Shown: one piece after another, positions 17,194 to 27,329 of the stretch
How the letters are laid out: every line of letters starts with the position of its first letter
How positions within the stretch are numbered: position 1 is the first letter of the stretch
NCBI GenBank assembly: GCA_003650125.1
Contig: QNFX01000018.1
Coordinates: 1-40,746, forward strand
DNA length: 40,746 bases
Direction of reading: 5' to 3'
DNA from: Campylobacterota bacterium
Lineage (GTDB): Bacteria > Bdellovibrionota > Bacteriovoracia > Bacteriovoracales > Bacteriovoracaceae
Translations under genes and position numbers: made by a program
Notes under the pieces: model-generated
Told to the model about the DNA's origin: nothing
Seen by the model: only the letters and a program-made list of their open reading frames with translations
The model's database searches: none

Positions 17194-18021
17194 TTATTTT
17201 TTACGTCTCTTAACGATAAATTGATTTGTTCGTTTATTACTTCTAGTTCTATAACCTTTAGCAGGAGTTCCCCAAGGTGAAACCGGGTGACGTCCACCTG
17301 ACGTTCTACCTTCACCACCACCATGAGGGTGATCAACTGGGTTCATGGCAACACCTCTAACCTTAGGTCGTCTGCCAAGCATTCTACTCTTACCGGCCTT
17401 ACCGATAACAATTTGTTCATTATCAACATTTCCTACCTGACCAATGGTCGCTCGGCAGTTAATTTTTACTTTTCGAAGCTCTCCAGATGGCATTCTAAGA
17501 AGACAGCTATCTCCTTCTTTGGCCATAACCTGAACATAAGCTCCGGCCGCTCTGGCCATTTGTCCACCAGCTCCTGGGTAGAGTTCAACATTGTGAACTA
17601 AAGTTCCCACTGGAATATCTTTTAAAAGCTTAGCATTTCCAATTTTTACATCCGCATCAGCAGAAGAGATAACACTATCTCCAACTTTAAGCCCTAATGG
17701 TGCCAAGATATAAGTCTTTTCCCCATCAGCATAAGCGATCTGGGCAATGTGACAGGTTCTATTTGGATCATAAACAATCGCTTGAACCTTGGCCGGAATA
17801 TCCGTCTTGATCCTTTTAAAGTCTATAATTCTATATTTTCTCTTAACTCCACCACCACGGTGTCTAACAGTGATTCTTCCATCATTGTTTCTACCGGCGT
17901 TAGAAGGTCTTGGAACAAGTTTACCTTTTAAAGGTTTTACACCTTTAGTGAGATCCTTAGAATCTCTAACTGCCATCTTTCTTCTTGAAGGAGTTGTTGG
18001 TTTAAATTTTTGAATTCCCAT
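17194..18021 (-). CDS. rplB: 50S ribosomal protein L2
   Basis: L2 is essential for subunit association and peptidyl-transferase activity. The 275 residues have the N-terminal OB fold and the conserved C-terminal signature [20 protein letters not shown], including the His that corresponds to the functionally important H229 of E. coli, and end with the basic KRRKK tail. It lies between rplW and rpsS as in all S10 operons. Confidence 0.98.
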   Translation of the reverse strand: MGIQKFKPTTPSRRKMAVRDSKDLTKGVKPLKGKLVPRPSNAGRNNDGRITVRHRGGGVKRKYRIIDFKRIKTDIPAKVQAIVYDPNRTCHIAQIAYADGEKTYILAPLGLKVGDSVISSADADVKIGNAKLLKDIPVGTLVHNVELYPGAGGQMARAAGAYVQVMAKEGDSCLLRMPSGELRKVKINCRATIGQVGNVDNEQIVIGKAGKSRMLGRRPKVRGVAMNPVDHPHGGGEGRTSGGRHPVSPWGTPAKGYRTRSNKRTNQFIVKRRKK

Positions 18022-18036
18022 ATTTTCCTCTAAGTA

Positions 18037-18324
18037 TTAAACGCCTTTAAAAAACTCAATCTTTTGCCCTTCACTAAGCTGAACAAAAGCTCTCTTAATT
18101 TTGGAAGATTTTTTAATCGTCTTCCCAGTTCTTTTAAGTTTTCCAGCATTGACACTAGTTTTAACGTTTAACACTTTAACGTTGTATAACTTTTCAACTG
18201 CCATTTTAATTTGGTTTTTGTTGGCCCGAAGAGCAACTTGAAAACCATAACGGTTAGATCTCTCTGTTTGCAGAGAAGCCTTTTCAGTAATTAGTGGCTT
18301 TAATATAATTTGTTCTAAATGCAT
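18037..18324 (-). CDS. rplW: 50S ribosomal protein L23
   Basis: L23 surrounds the exit of the peptide tunnel and is the docking site for trigger factor and SRP. The 95 residues begin MHLEQIILKPLITEKASLQ and show YGFQVALRANKNQIKMAVEKLY, then VLNVKTSVNAGK. The loop region and length are ordinary. It follows rplD by 3 bases. Confidence 0.98.
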   Translation of the reverse strand: MHLEQIILKPLITEKASLQTERSNRYGFQVALRANKNQIKMAVEKLYNVKVLNVKTSVNAGKLKRTGKTIKKSSKIKRAFVQLSEGQKIEFFKGV

Positions 18325-18327
18325 AAC

Positions 18328-18945
18328 TTACACCAATTTATTAAGGAGAACCTCAAGGGCCTCTTTTTCAATAATTAAGTTCTCATATTTAAGTGCTTCA
18401 TAAACACTGAAACCTTCAACTGGAATACCTTTACCCCACTGAAGGTTTTTAGCAGCTCTAAGAGCAAGAGAATCTCTATTTCTAGTAACAATAAGACCTG
18501 GAAGAAGTCCCTTCCCATTTAAAAGAGAGTGCATCTCTTTAGTCTTACCAGTCGATTCGATTTTCTCAACAACAGTTAATTTTCCTGCTTGCATCTTATC
18601 AGCAATAACCGATCGGATTGCAATCAGCATCATCTTCTTATTAACTTTTTGTGTATAGTCTCTCGGCTTCGGTCCAAAAGCTACACCACCACCATTTTGG
18701 ATAGGAGCTCTAATAGAACCTTGACGAGCACGACCTGTTCCCTTTTGTTTAAAAGGCTTAGCACCACCACCTCTAACTTCTGATCGATTTTTAGTGGAAG
18801 CGTTTCCTTGTCTTCTTCCCGCCAAAGTGGCCTTAACCACTTGGTGGACAACAGGAACTTTAATATCTTCAGGAGCTAATTTAACATCAACTTTCATGCT
18901 CCCAGACTTTTCAAATTTTGTGTTTAATACATTTATATCGGCCAT
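18328..18945 (-). CDS. rplD: 50S ribosomal protein L4
   Basis: L4 nucleates 50S assembly and lines the exit tunnel. In E. coli it also attenuates the S10 operon. The 205 residues contain the tunnel-loop signature KNRSEVRGGGAKPFKQKGTG and RARQGSIRAPIQNGGGVAFG. No long structured S10 leader like that of E. coli exists here (the region before rpsJ has only about 84 bases), so the E. coli type of L4 control is unlikely. Confidence 0.98.
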   Translation of the reverse strand: MADINVLNTKFEKSGSMKVDVKLAPEDIKVPVVHQVVKATLAGRRQGNASTKNRSEVRGGGAKPFKQKGTGRARQGSIRAPIQNGGGVAFGPKPRDYTQKVNKKMMLIAIRSVIADKMQAGKLTVVEKIESTGKTKEMHSLLNGKGLLPGLIVTRNRDSLALRAAKNLQWGKGIPVEGFSVYEALKYENLIIEKEALEVLLNKLV

Positions 18946-18955
18946 AACCTGTTCC

Positions 18956-19609
18956 TTACTTCTTTACCGACTTAGATATTTTAACAAAACTGTTTTTGGC
19001 ACCAGGAACACTTCCTTTTATAAGAAGGTATCCTTTTTCCAAGTTCAGTTCTTGTATTTTAATATTTTGTACGGTTGTAGTTTTTGCACCCATATGCCCT
19101 GGCATTTTCTTACCTGGGAAAACTCTACCTGGGGTAGCTCGGTTACCAATTGAACCTGTTGTTCTATGAAATTTTGAACCATGAGCACCAGGGCCACCAG
19201 AAAAGTTGTGTCTTTTTATAACACCTTGGAAGCCTTTACCTTTAGATATTCCCGTTACATCAATATATGTATCAGCAGGAAAAGCATCTAATGATACCTC
19301 TTTTCCTAGATCTTCAGAATTAACACCTTCAATTCGAACTTCACTATATCTTGTCAGAGGGGTTTCAATTTTGGCCTTGGCCAAAATTCCCTTTAAGGGT
19401 TTGTTAACTAACTTCTCTCGCTTTTCCCCATAAGCTACTTGATAAGCTTCATAGCCATCAGTTGCTTGGGTTTTAACTTGAGAAATGAAATTTTTAACTA
19501 ATTTGATAACCGTTACTGGAACATGATTTCCATTATCATCAAAGATTCTAGTCATTCCAGCTTTTACGCCAAAATATGTTGGTAGCTCGACAGTAGTCTT
19601 ATCGCTCAT
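18956..19609 (-). CDS. rplC: 50S ribosomal protein L3
   Basis: L3 starts 50S assembly and reaches the peptidyl-transferase centre. The signature FSGGPGAHGSKFHRTTGSIG and the following PGRVFPGKKMPGHMG loop are present. I place the start at ATG 19609 (MSDKTTVELPTYFGVKAGMT, 217 residues) because GGAGG lies just upstream at good spacing. The frame is open 13 codons further (to 19648) but that extension has no SD and does not resemble L3. It comes 82 bases after rpsJ. Confidence 0.97.
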   Translation of the reverse strand: MSDKTTVELPTYFGVKAGMTRIFDDNGNHVPVTVIKLVKNFISQVKTQATDGYEAYQVAYGEKREKLVNKPLKGILAKAKIETPLTRYSEVRIEGVNSEDLGKEVSLDAFPADTYIDVTGISKGKGFQGVIKRHNFSGGPGAHGSKFHRTTGSIGNRATPGRVFPGKKMPGHMGAKTTTVQNIKIQELNLEKGYLLIKGSVPGAKNSFVKISKSVKK

Positions 19610-19686
19610 TACTTCCTCCACAGCATCACCCTGACCGCAGGGATGCATGCATGGTTAAACTTTCACCAATTAAATAGGTTACAAGT

Positions 19687-19700
19687 AAATACTAGTATTT
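19687..19700. repeat. 14-bp perfect palindrome over the rpsJ stop codon
   Basis: AAATACTAGTATTT reads the same on both strands and contains the rpsJ TAG. It is AT-rich and short, so it may be chance. It has no visible T tract and is not a terminator. Confidence 0.4.
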
Positions 19701-20000
19701 AATCTCTACGTCAACACCTGAAGACAGGGTCAATTTCATAAGGCTGTCAATGGTTTGTTGCGTAGGGTCAATGATGTCGACCAATCTTTTATTGGTTCTC
19801 ATCTCAAACTGCTCTCGAGATTTTTTATCCTTGTGAGGAGATCTCAGTACAGTGAATTTATTAATTTCAGTAGGTAGAGGGATTGGGCCAGCAATTTTGG
19901 CACCAGTCTCTTTGGCGGTTTGAATAATTTCATCAACAGAACTATCCAAAATCTTGTGATCGTACGCCCTTAATTTAATTCTAAGTCTAGTTGCTTTCAT
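19692..20000 (-). CDS. rpsJ: 30S ribosomal protein S10 (NusE)
   Basis: S10 belongs to the 30S head and, as NusE, joins NusB in transcription antitermination and links NusG to the ribosome. The 102 residues have [40 protein letters not shown] and the anticipated [19 protein letters not shown]. It is the first gene of the S10 cluster and is preceded by a TTGACA promoter. Confidence 0.98.
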   Translation of the reverse strand: MKATRLRIKLRAYDHKILDSSVDEIIQTAKETGAKIAGPIPLPTEINKFTVLRSPHKDKKSREQFEMRTNKRLVDIIDPTQQTIDSLMKLTLSSGVDVEIKY

Positions 20001-20035
20001 TCAAAGTGTTCCTTTCTACCTAAATATTCTTATGG

Positions 20036-20064
20036 GTTTTATGGATTTATGGGCCCTTTGTCAA
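20036..20064 (-). promoter_or_regulatory. promoter of the S10-spc-alpha cluster, upstream of rpsJ
   Basis: On the minus strand a perfect -35 TTGACA (20064-20059) is followed after 17 bases by TAAAAC (20041-20036), which matches TATAAT at four positions. The mRNA would start about 30 bases upstream of the rpsJ ATG. It lies in the 84-base gap between fusA and rpsJ. No terminator for fusA is visible there, so read-through from the str genes is also likely. Confidence 0.6.
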
Positions 20065-20084
20065 GGCGATTGAAAATATATTCC

Positions 20085-22166
20085 CTAAATAAATATGCCT
20101 CTTTTTTCTAGTAGTGCCTTGGCCATGTCTTGGGGAATTCTTGCATAACGCTCAAATTCGAGCGTGAAAGATGCTCTACCCTGGGTCTTAGAACGTAGAT
20201 CTGTGCTGTAGCCAAACATCTCTACTAGAGGGGCCTCTGCCTGAATGACCTCTTTATTTTTCTTAGTCCCCATAGCGATGACTTTTCCCCGTTTCATATT
20301 AATATCAGCGATTACATCGCCAGTGTATTCCACTGGAGTCAGCACTTCTAGCGCCATAAATGGCTCAAGGAGCTGTAATCCTGCATTTTTACAGGCCTCT
20401 TTAAAGCCCATTGAGGAGGCTATTGAGTAGGCCACCTCTTGTGCTTCTTCCTCGATATAACCAGCATCAGTGATAGTGGCCTTAATATTGATAAAAGGAT
20501 AGCCCGCAAGGGCCCCGCCCAAAGAGGTGTCTTCAATTCCCCTAATCATCGCCTTAATAAATTCTTCCGGAATATCTCTCTTGGTTAGCTTGGATTCCAC
20601 TAAAACACCCATCGCGTGATCGACTGGTTCTACTGTGATCTGACATTGTCCATATTGAAATTTTCCGCCAATTTCTTTTCTAAATTCTGCCTCGCCCTTA
20701 CCAACTCCCCCAATACTTTCTCGATAGGAGACTTGTGGTTTCCCTACTCTAATCCCAACTTTAAACTCTCGTTGCAGACGATCTACTACAATCTCAAGAT
20801 GGAGCTCTCCCATCCCATAAATTAAAAGCTGTCCTGTCTCTTCATTATGCTTAAAGGCAAAGGAAGGATCTTCCTTTTTAATTTGCAGCAGAATTTTTAG
20901 TAATTTCTTCTCATCAGCAGCAGTTTTAGGCTCTATGGCGATAGAAATTACTGTTTCTGGAAATTCCATCAAATCAAAAATGATTCCCTTTTGTTCAATA
21001 CAAAGAGTTTCACCTGTAATTGTATTTTTAAGTCCTGATACCGCTACAATATCTCCCGCAGTTGCTTTTGGAAGTTCATCCCGCTTATTAGCATGCATGC
21101 GCAGAATTTTCCCCACTCGTTCTTTAGTCTTTTTAAGTGGGTTGTATATTGTTTGTCCCGCCTTTAACTCTCCCGAGTAAATTCGAATATAAGTTAAACT
21201 TCCAACAAAAGGATCAGAGGCAATTTTAAAGGCCAAAGCGGAAAAAGGTTCTTTAACATCTGGTTTTCTAGCAATAGTTTTGTCTACATCTTTCGGAGAA
21301 TGGCCGGTAATTTCCCCTCGATCAACAGGAGAGGGTAGATAGTCGATCACCGCATCTAATAGAGGTTGAACGCCTTTATTTTTAAAGGCCGAGCCACAAA
21401 AAACAGGAATAAAATCTTGAGTGATAACCGCATTTCTTAATATTTTCTTTATGCGAGCACTTTCTATTTCTTTCCCTTCAAGAAAGTCTTCTGCCAAGTC
21501 ATCATCTAAATCGCAAAGGGCCTCAATAAGTGTCTCCCTATATAGGGCGCTATCATCGATTAATTTTGTGGGGATCTCCCCAGTTATAACTTGGGCACCA
21601 AGGTCATCTTCTGAAAAGGTATAGGCCTTCATCTCAATTAGATCTATCATCCCTTTAAAATCGGCCTCGCTACCTATAGGAATTTGTACCGCTACGGCAG
21701 TTTTTCCTAATTTTTCTTTTATCTCATCGATACAGTTAAAAAAATCGGCGCCTACTCGGTCCATCTTATTAACAAAGGCAAAGCGGGGAACACCATACTT
21801 ATCGGCCTGATTCCAGACTGTTTCTGATTGAGGTTCAACACCGGAGACGGCATCAAAAACTCCTATGGCCCCATCGAGTACGCGCAGAGACCTTTCCACT
21901 TCAATGGTAAAGTCCACATGTCCCGGGGTGTCAATAATGTTAATTTCGTATTTTTTCCAAAAGCAGGTCGTTGCCGCCGAGGTAATAGTTATTCCTCGTT
22001 CTTGTTCTTGAACCATCCAGTCCATGGTGGCGGCCCCATCATGGACCTCACCAATTTTATGACTTTTTCCTGTATAGTATAGAATTCTTTCCGTTGTGGT
22101 AGTTTTCCCGGCATCAATATGGGCCATAATCCCGATATTTCGAATCCGTTCTATCTGGTCACTCAT
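20085..22166 (-). CDS. fusA: elongation factor G
   Basis: EF-G moves tRNAs and mRNA through the ribosome using GTP. The 693 residues carry P-loop AHIDAGKT (15-22), switch-II DTPGH, guanine-specificity NKMD ([11 protein letters not shown]), domain II ([20 protein letters not shown]), domain III/IV motifs ([20 protein letters not shown]) and domain V. The switch-I region has [15 protein letters not shown]. Domains II and III differ noticeably from E. coli EF-G (for example [19 protein letters not shown] and [17 protein letters not shown]). It may belong to the EF-G subgroup known from spirochaetes, planctomycetes and delta-proteobacteria. Its place after rpsG supports a translocation function. 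Confidence 0.95.
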   Translation of the reverse strand: MSDQIERIRNIGIMAHIDAGKTTTTERILYYTGKSHKIGEVHDGAATMDWMVQEQERGITITSAATTCFWKKYEINIIDTPGHVDFTIEVERSLRVLDGAIGVFDAVSGVEPQSETVWNQADKYGVPRFAFVNKMDRVGADFFNCIDEIKEKLGKTAVAVQIPIGSEADFKGMIDLIEMKAYTFSEDDLGAQVITGEIPTKLIDDSALYRETLIEALCDLDDDLAEDFLEGKEIESARIKKILRNAVITQDFIPVFCGSAFKNKGVQPLLDAVIDYLPSPVDRGEITGHSPKDVDKTIARKPDVKEPFSALAFKIASDPFVGSLTYIRIYSGELKAGQTIYNPLKKTKERVGKILRMHANKRDELPKATAGDIVAVSGLKNTITGETLCIEQKGIIFDLMEFPETVISIAIEPKTAADEKKLLKILLQIKKEDPSFAFKHNEETGQLLIYGMGELHLEIVVDRLQREFKVGIRVGKPQVSYRESIGGVGKGEAEFRKEIGGKFQYGQCQITVEPVDHAMGVLVESKLTKRDIPEEFIKAMIRGIEDTSLGGALAGYPFINIKATITDAGYIEEEAQEVAYSIASSMGFKEACKNAGLQLLEPFMALEVLTPVEYTGDVIADINMKRGKVIAMGTKKNKEVIQAEAPLVEMFGYSTDLRSKTQGRASFTLEFERYARIPQDMAKALLEKRGIFI

Positions 22167-22193
22167 GGAAAAACCTTTCTAATTATTTAAGAT

Positions 22194-22664
22194 CTACCAT
22201 TTAAGGTGAGAGAATGCTTTATTGGCCTCGGCCATTTTATAAACATCTTCTCTTTTCTTAACGGATCCACCTCTACTTTGTGCGGCTTCCATGATTTCAT
22301 CAGAAAGTTTTCCGCGCATGGTTCTTCCATTACGAGATCTTGCATAATCTCTAAGCCATCTTAGAGCTAGGGATTGTCTTCTTGCAGGTCTTACTTCTAC
22401 TGGAATTTGATAAGTTGCCCCACCAATTCTTCTAGATTTAACTTCAACTGCAGGCTTGATATTTGAAAGTGCTTTTTTAAATATTTTTAATGGTTCTTCA
22501 CCAGTTTTTTTCTCGATATCTTCAAGGGCACCATAAAATATCCTTTCAGCAACGGCCTTATTACCGCCTTTCATAAGGATATTGATAAATTTTGTTACTA
22601 CCATGTCTTGATATCTAGGATCTGGTAAAACTAATCGGGGAGTTGCTCGGTGTTTTCTGCTCAT
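22194..22664 (-). CDS. rpsG: 30S ribosomal protein S7
   Basis: S7 nucleates the 30S head and lies near the E site. In E. coli it represses str operon translation by binding the rpsL-rpsG spacer. The 156-residue protein shows [20 protein letters not shown], the S7 signature, then [20 protein letters not shown] and ends [12 protein letters not shown]. The 72-base spacer before it contains a hairpin. Confidence 0.98.
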   Translation of the reverse strand: MSRKHRATPRLVLPDPRYQDMVVTKFINILMKGGNKAVAERIFYGALEDIEKKTGEEPLKIFKKALSNIKPAVEVKSRRIGGATYQIPVEVRPARRQSLALRWLRDYARSRNGRTMRGKLSDEIMEAAQSRGGSVKKREDVYKMAEANKAFSHLKW

Positions 22665-22697
22665 TTTTTCCTCTCTTCAATTCAAAAGAATTTACTC

Positions 22698-22723
22698 TCA
22701 AGGCCTTAATAAAAGGGCCTTGA
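22698..22723 (-). promoter_or_regulatory. 8-bp perfect hairpin in the rpsL-rpsG spacer
   Basis: TCAAGGCC (22698-22705) and GGCCTTGA (22716-22723) pair perfectly around a 10-base loop, 13 bases after the rpsL stop and 33 bases before the rpsG ATG on the minus strand. No T run follows, so it is not a terminator. By position it is a candidate S7-responsive or RNA-processing element. The regulatory role is inferred. Confidence 0.5.
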
Positions 22724-22736
22724 TTTGGTTAACAAA

Positions 22737-23111
22737 TTATTTTTTTGGTTTTTTACAACCGTATTTGGATCTTCCCTGGTTTCTCTTATCTACGCCTGTA
22801 GTATCAAGAGCTCCACGAATAGTGTGGTATCTAACCCCTGGAAGATCTTTAACTCTTCCGCCTCTGATTAGAACGATACTATGTTCTTGTAGGTTATGCC
22901 CTTCTCCACCAATGTAGGAAGTTACCTCAAATCCACTAGTTAGTTTAACTCGACAAACCTTTCTCATCGCCGAGTTTGGTTTTTTTGGAGTTGTTGTATA
23001 AACCCTTACACAAACTCCACGTCTTTGCGGACATGATTTAAGTGCTGGTGACTTAGTCTTAGTGTATTTGGATTCTCTTCCCTTTCTAATCAACTGGTTA
23101 ATAGTAGGCAT
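22737..23111 (-). CDS. rpsL: 30S ribosomal protein S12
   Basis: S12 sits in the decoding centre and controls accuracy. The 124 residues contain [14 protein letters not shown] with K43 and [14 protein letters not shown] with K88, the two lysines whose change gives streptomycin resistance. Both are wild type, so nothing in S12 predicts resistance. The PNSAMRK loop with the conserved Asp for methylthiolation (V-K-D-L-P, D89) is present. It begins 74 bases after rpoC. Confidence 0.98.
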   Translation of the reverse strand: MPTINQLIRKGRESKYTKTKSPALKSCPQRRGVCVRVYTTTPKKPNSAMRKVCRVKLTSGFEVTSYIGGEGHNLQEHSIVLIRGGRVKDLPGVRYHTIRGALDTTGVDKRNQGRSKYGCKKPKK

Positions 23112-23185
23112 TTGCTATTTTCTCCTTAAATTACCTATAAGCTTGCATTAGGTAGCATGGTGGTCTTCCCAATTGCAAGTAAAAA

Positions 23186-26100
23186 CTAAATTTGCAGGCC
23201 GACGGCCTCAATTTTATCCTGCTCTTCCTCGTCCACCATGGCCTCGTAATCTCTGTATCTTGATATACCAGTTCCTGCAGGAATTAAACGTCCCATTATA
23301 ACATTTTCCTTAAGACCCCGTAGTTTATCCGATTTTCCTTCAAGTGCTGCTTGAGTTAGCACCTTAGTGGTCTCCTGGAAGGAGGCCGCAGAAATAAAGG
23401 ATTCCGTGGTCAAAGAGGCCTTGGTAATCCCTAGAAGTAGAGATCTTGCCTTGGCCGGTTGTTCATCTGGGTCAAGAGCTGCATTTGCCTCTTCAAAGAT
23501 ATGTTTAGTTACAGAATCACCTTGGATGAAGTTGGTATCTCCAGCATCTTCGATCTGAACTTTTTTCAGCATCTGGCTCACGATAACTTCAATGTGCTTA
23601 TCATCAATTTTAACCCCTTGAAGTCTATAAACTTCTTGGATTTCATCAACGATGTATGAGGCCAGTGCTTTAACCCCCATAACTCTTAATAGGTCATGAG
23701 GATTTGCAGGCCCATCCATTATCGCCTCACCGGCCCTAATGTAGTCACCTTCGTTAACAATAATATATCTTCCCTTTGGGACGGAGTAAGTCATTATATC
23801 ACCTCCATCCTCAGGTCTAACAATAACTCTTCTTGATCCACGAAGCTCAGGTCCAAACTCAATGGTTCCTGAAATATCAGAAATTTGGGCCGCATTGGAC
23901 GGTTTTCTTGCTTCAAAAAGTTCAGCAACTCTTGGCAGACCACCGGTAATATCTTTAGTCTTAGTGGTTTCCCTTTGCGCTTTAGAAATGGCATGACCAA
24001 TTTCAATTTTTTCACCATCATCTACTACGATGTGAGCGTGGGCCGGTAATCTATAGACTGCCTCTCTTTTGGTTCCAGGAACTATCATTACTTTCCCGTT
24101 ATCATCACAGATAGCAATTCTTGCTTGAAGCGCAGTATCTTTAGTTTCGACAATAACTTTATGAGTAAGTCCGGTTACCGCATCGATTTGTTCTTTTATG
24201 GTCTTTCCAACAACTAAGTCTTCATAACGAATGGTCCCAGAAACTTCAGAAAGAATTGGAATGGCAAACGGGTCCCATTCTAGAATTCTTTGACCTGGAG
24301 TAACTGATCCACCTTCTTCAATAAAGATTCGGGCACCATAAACACCAGGATATCTCTCTTTAACAACGCCTTGGGCATTTTTAACGTAGATCTCTCCAAC
24401 CTTATTCATAATAATGATAGAACCATCATTTAGTTTAGCAGTTTTGAGTCTATGGAATTCAATCACACCGGCGGTTCTTACTTCAGTTTTATTAACTTGC
24501 GCACCAGCAGTTGCGGTACCTCCAACGTGGAAGGTTCTCATAGTCAGCTGAGTACCTGGCTCTCCAATAGATTGAGCCGCGATAACTCCAACCGCCTCTC
24601 CAAGGCTAACCATTTTTCCACGTGCTAGATCTCGTCCAAAACATTTGGCACAGAAACCATATTTCTCTTTGCAAACAAGAACTGATCTTACTTTGATCTG
24701 ATCAATTTCATGATCAATCAATCTTTGATTATCAGCTTCTGTTAATAGGTGATTTCGTGGAAGAACTTCTTCACCACTATGATCGAGAATTGGTTGAGCG
24801 GTTACTCTTCCCATTACTCTTTCAGAAATATGTTCAACAATTTCTCCGGAATCAATTCTTGATTCAAGAATAATTCCATCGGTTGATCCACAATCTTCAT
24901 TGCGAATTATACCGTCTTGGGCAACGTCAACTAGTCTTCTGGTTAGGTAACCAGAGTTGGCCGTTTTAAGCGCGGTATCAGCAAGACCTTTCCTCGCACC
25001 GTGGGTAGAGGCAAAGTATTGAAGAACGTCTAGTCCCTCTCTAAAGTTTGAAGTAATTGGTGTTTCAATAATATCACCGGATGGTTTGGCCATAAGACCC
25101 CTCATCCCGGCAAGCTGTCTCATCTGAGCAGTAGAACCCCTAGCACCAGAGTCCGCCATCATAAAAAGTGCATTGAATGACGGTGCTTTAACTTCATCAC
25201 CAGCATCGTTAGTGAAGGTATCTTCAGATAGCCCGGTTAACATCACTTTAGTTAATCGCTCATTAGTTTGAGTCCAGACATCCACGATTTTATGATATCT
25301 CTCACCATTGGTGATCGATCCTTCATAGTACTCTTCAGTGATCTGATCTACTTCAACGTATGCTTCTTCCAAAATTTTTGGTTTTTCTTTTGGAATGGTC
25401 ATATCGTTGATGTTAATGGAAATTCCCGCTTTCGTTGCGTTTTCATATCCAAGTCTCATTAAAGAGTCGGCCAATAAGACGGTATCTTTTTCTGAGCCTA
25501 CTCTATAAGCAAGGTCAATTAAATTACCAAGAGTCTTCTTATCTAAAATCTTGTTGATATCAGAATATTTCAAACACTTTGGAACAGCATCATAGACAAA
25601 GGTTCTACCAACAGTGGTCTCAACCAGTTCACCTTCAAGTCTAACTTTAATAGGTGCTTGTAGGTGAAGATTTCCCGTGTGATAGGCAAATTGCGCTTCT
25701 TCTTTAGAAGAGAACACTTTGTCATAACCTCTCGCAAAAGGTCGTGGTCTAGTCATATAGTAAAGACCTAAGACAATATCCTGAGAAGGAACAATTATTG
25801 GCGTCCCATCTTTAGGCGATAAAATATTGTTAGTAGACATGACCAAAATTCTACATTCTACTTGCGCTTCGAGTGAAAGTGGAACGTGAACTGCCATCTG
25901 ATCACCGTCAAAGTCGGCATTAAAAGCGGTACAAACTAGCGGGTGAAGTTGAATCGCCTTCCCTTCAATAAGGACTGGCTCAAAACCTTGAATCCCAAGT
26001 CTGTGCAGAGTTGGTGCCCGGTTTAGAAGAACTGGGTGTTCCTTAACAACTTCTTCAAGAATATCCCAAACTTCTTGTTTTTGTTGATCAACCATTTTCT

Positions 26101-27301
26101 TGGCCACTTTAATAGTCGTACAGTGACCTTTTTCAATTAGCTGATTGTAAATAAAAGGCTTAAAAAGCTCTAGCGCCATAAGTTTTGGCAGGCCACATTG
26201 GTGAAGTCTTAAGGTCGGCCCAACTACGATAACTGAACGTCCAGAGTAATCTACCCTTTTCCCTAGTAAGTTTTGTCTGAATCGTCCCTGCTTACCTTTA
26301 AGCATATCGGAAAGAGATCTTAGTGGTCTCTTATTAGCACCGGTAAAGACTTTTCCACGTCTTCCATTATCAAAAAGAGCATCCACAGCTTCTTGAAGCA
26401 TTCTCTTTTCGTTTCTAATGATAATTCCAGGTGCATTTAATTCTTTAAGTCTTTTTAAACGATTATTTCGATTAATAACTCTTCTATAAAGATCATTGAG
26501 ATCAGACGTTGCAAATCTTCCCGCTTCTAGAGGAACTAGAGGACGAAGATCTGGTGGCAGAACGGGAATTACTTCCATCATAAACCACTCAGGTCTATTA
26601 TCTGATTTAAGCAAAGACTCAACAACTTTAAGTCTTTTGATAATTTTGGTTCTCGCCATCTCAGTTGTTACAGTTTTAAGTCCTCTTCTAAGTTCTTTGT
26701 TATCAATATCGATATCAACTTTAGAGAGCATCTCTTTAACGGTGCTTCCACCCATGCCTGCTTCAAACTTAATACCTTGCTCTTTAAGCTCATTGTATTG
26801 TTGTTCGGTGATAACTCTTCCTACTTCTAGCCCTTTTTCTGCATTTTCAGCATCTGATTGGGTCACAACGTAGGATTCATAATAAAGAACTTTTTCCAGT
26901 TCTTTTAGCGTTAGATTTAAGATGGCCCCAAGTCTTGAGGGAAGAGATCTTAAAAACCAAATGTGAGCAACGGGAGAAGCTAGCTCAATATGGCCACATC
27001 TCTCTCGTCTAACTTTTGATAGGGTTACTTCAACACCACATTTCTCACAGACTACCCCTCGGTGTTTCATCCGCTTGTATTTTCCGCAAATACATTCGTA
27101 ATCTTTCACTGGCCCAAAAATTTTGGCACAAAAGAGACCATCTCTCTCTGGCTTGAAAGTTCGGTAGTTGATAGTTTCTGGCTTTCGAACCTCACCAAAA
27201 GACCATTCTCTAATAGTGTCAGGAGATGCCATTTTAATTGAAACGCCTTCAATACTGATAGGATCTTTAGGTTTATCGAAAAAATTTAAAAGGTCTTTCA
27301 T
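23186..27301 (-). CDS. rpoC: DNA-directed RNA polymerase beta' subunit
   Basis: The beta' subunit carries the catalytic magnesium: N461-ADFDGD gives D463, D465 and D467. The N-terminal zinc site is C70, C72, C85 and C88 ([20 protein letters not shown]), and the second is formed by [22 protein letters not shown]. The bridge-helix and trigger-loop segments [20 protein letters not shown] and [20 protein letters not shown] are intact. At 1371 residues it is close in length to E. coli (1407) with proteobacterial-type sequence near the C-terminus ([20 protein letters not shown]). It starts 28 bases after rpoB. Confidence 0.99.
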   Translation of the reverse strand: MKDLLNFFDKPKDPISIEGVSIKMASPDTIREWSFGEVRKPETINYRTFKPERDGLFCAKIFGPVKDYECICGKYKRMKHRGVVCEKCGVEVTLSKVRRERCGHIELASPVAHIWFLRSLPSRLGAILNLTLKELEKVLYYESYVVTQSDAENAEKGLEVGRVITEQQYNELKEQGIKFEAGMGGSTVKEMLSKVDIDIDNKELRRGLKTVTTEMARTKIIKRLKVVESLLKSDNRPEWFMMEVIPVLPPDLRPLVPLEAGRFATSDLNDLYRRVINRNNRLKRLKELNAPGIIIRNEKRMLQEAVDALFDNGRRGKVFTGANKRPLRSLSDMLKGKQGRFRQNLLGKRVDYSGRSVIVVGPTLRLHQCGLPKLMALELFKPFIYNQLIEKGHCTTIKVAKKMVDQQKQEVWDILEEVVKEHPVLLNRAPTLHRLGIQGFEPVLIEGKAIQLHPLVCTAFNADFDGDQMAVHVPLSLEAQVECRILVMSTNNILSPKDGTPIIVPSQDIVLGLYYMTRPRPFARGYDKVFSSKEEAQFAYHTGNLHLQAPIKVRLEGELVETTVGRTFVYDAVPKCLKYSDINKILDKKTLGNLIDLAYRVGSEKDTVLLADSLMRLGYENATKAGISININDMTIPKEKPKILEEAYVEVDQITEEYYEGSITNGERYHKIVDVWTQTNERLTKVMLTGLSEDTFTNDAGDEVKAPSFNALFMMADSGARGSTAQMRQLAGMRGLMAKPSGDIIETPITSNFREGLDVLQYFASTHGARKGLADTALKTANSGYLTRRLVDVAQDGIIRNEDCGSTDGIILESRIDSGEIVEHISERVMGRVTAQPILDHSGEEVLPRNHLLTEADNQRLIDHEIDQIKVRSVLVCKEKYGFCAKCFGRDLARGKMVSLGEAVGVIAAQSIGEPGTQLTMRTFHVGGTATAGAQVNKTEVRTAGVIEFHRLKTAKLNDGSIIIMNKVGEIYVKNAQGVVKERYPGVYGARIFIEEGGSVTPGQRILEWDPFAIPILSEVSGTIRYEDLVVGKTIKEQIDAVTGLTHKVIVETKDTALQARIAICDDNGKVMIVPGTKREAVYRLPAHAHIVVDDGEKIEIGHAISKAQRETTKTKDITGGLPRVAELFEARKPSNAAQISDISGTIEFGPELRGSRRVIVRPEDGGDIMTYSVPKGRYIIVNEGDYIRAGEAIMDGPANPHDLLRVMGVKALASYIVDEIQEVYRLQGVKIDDKHIEVIVSQMLKKVQIEDAGDTNFIQGDSVTKHIFEEANAALDPDEQPAKARSLLLGITKASLTTESFISAASFQETTKVLTQAALEGKSDKLRGLKENVIMGRLIPAGTGISRYRDYEAMVDEEEQDKIEAVGLQI

Positions 27302-27329
27302 CTTAAGTTTCCCTTATATTTAAAAAATA

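Noticed and set aside
19610-19648. Longer N-terminus for L3 from ATG 19648
   Set aside because: No SD, sequence does not resemble L3, and the ATG at 19609 has GGAGG at ideal spacing.
23112-23185. Possible promoter or terminator between rpoC and rpsL
   Set aside because: Only a 6-bp TACCTA/TAGGTA repeat and a lone TTGCAA were seen. No acceptable -10 at 16-18 bases and no T run.
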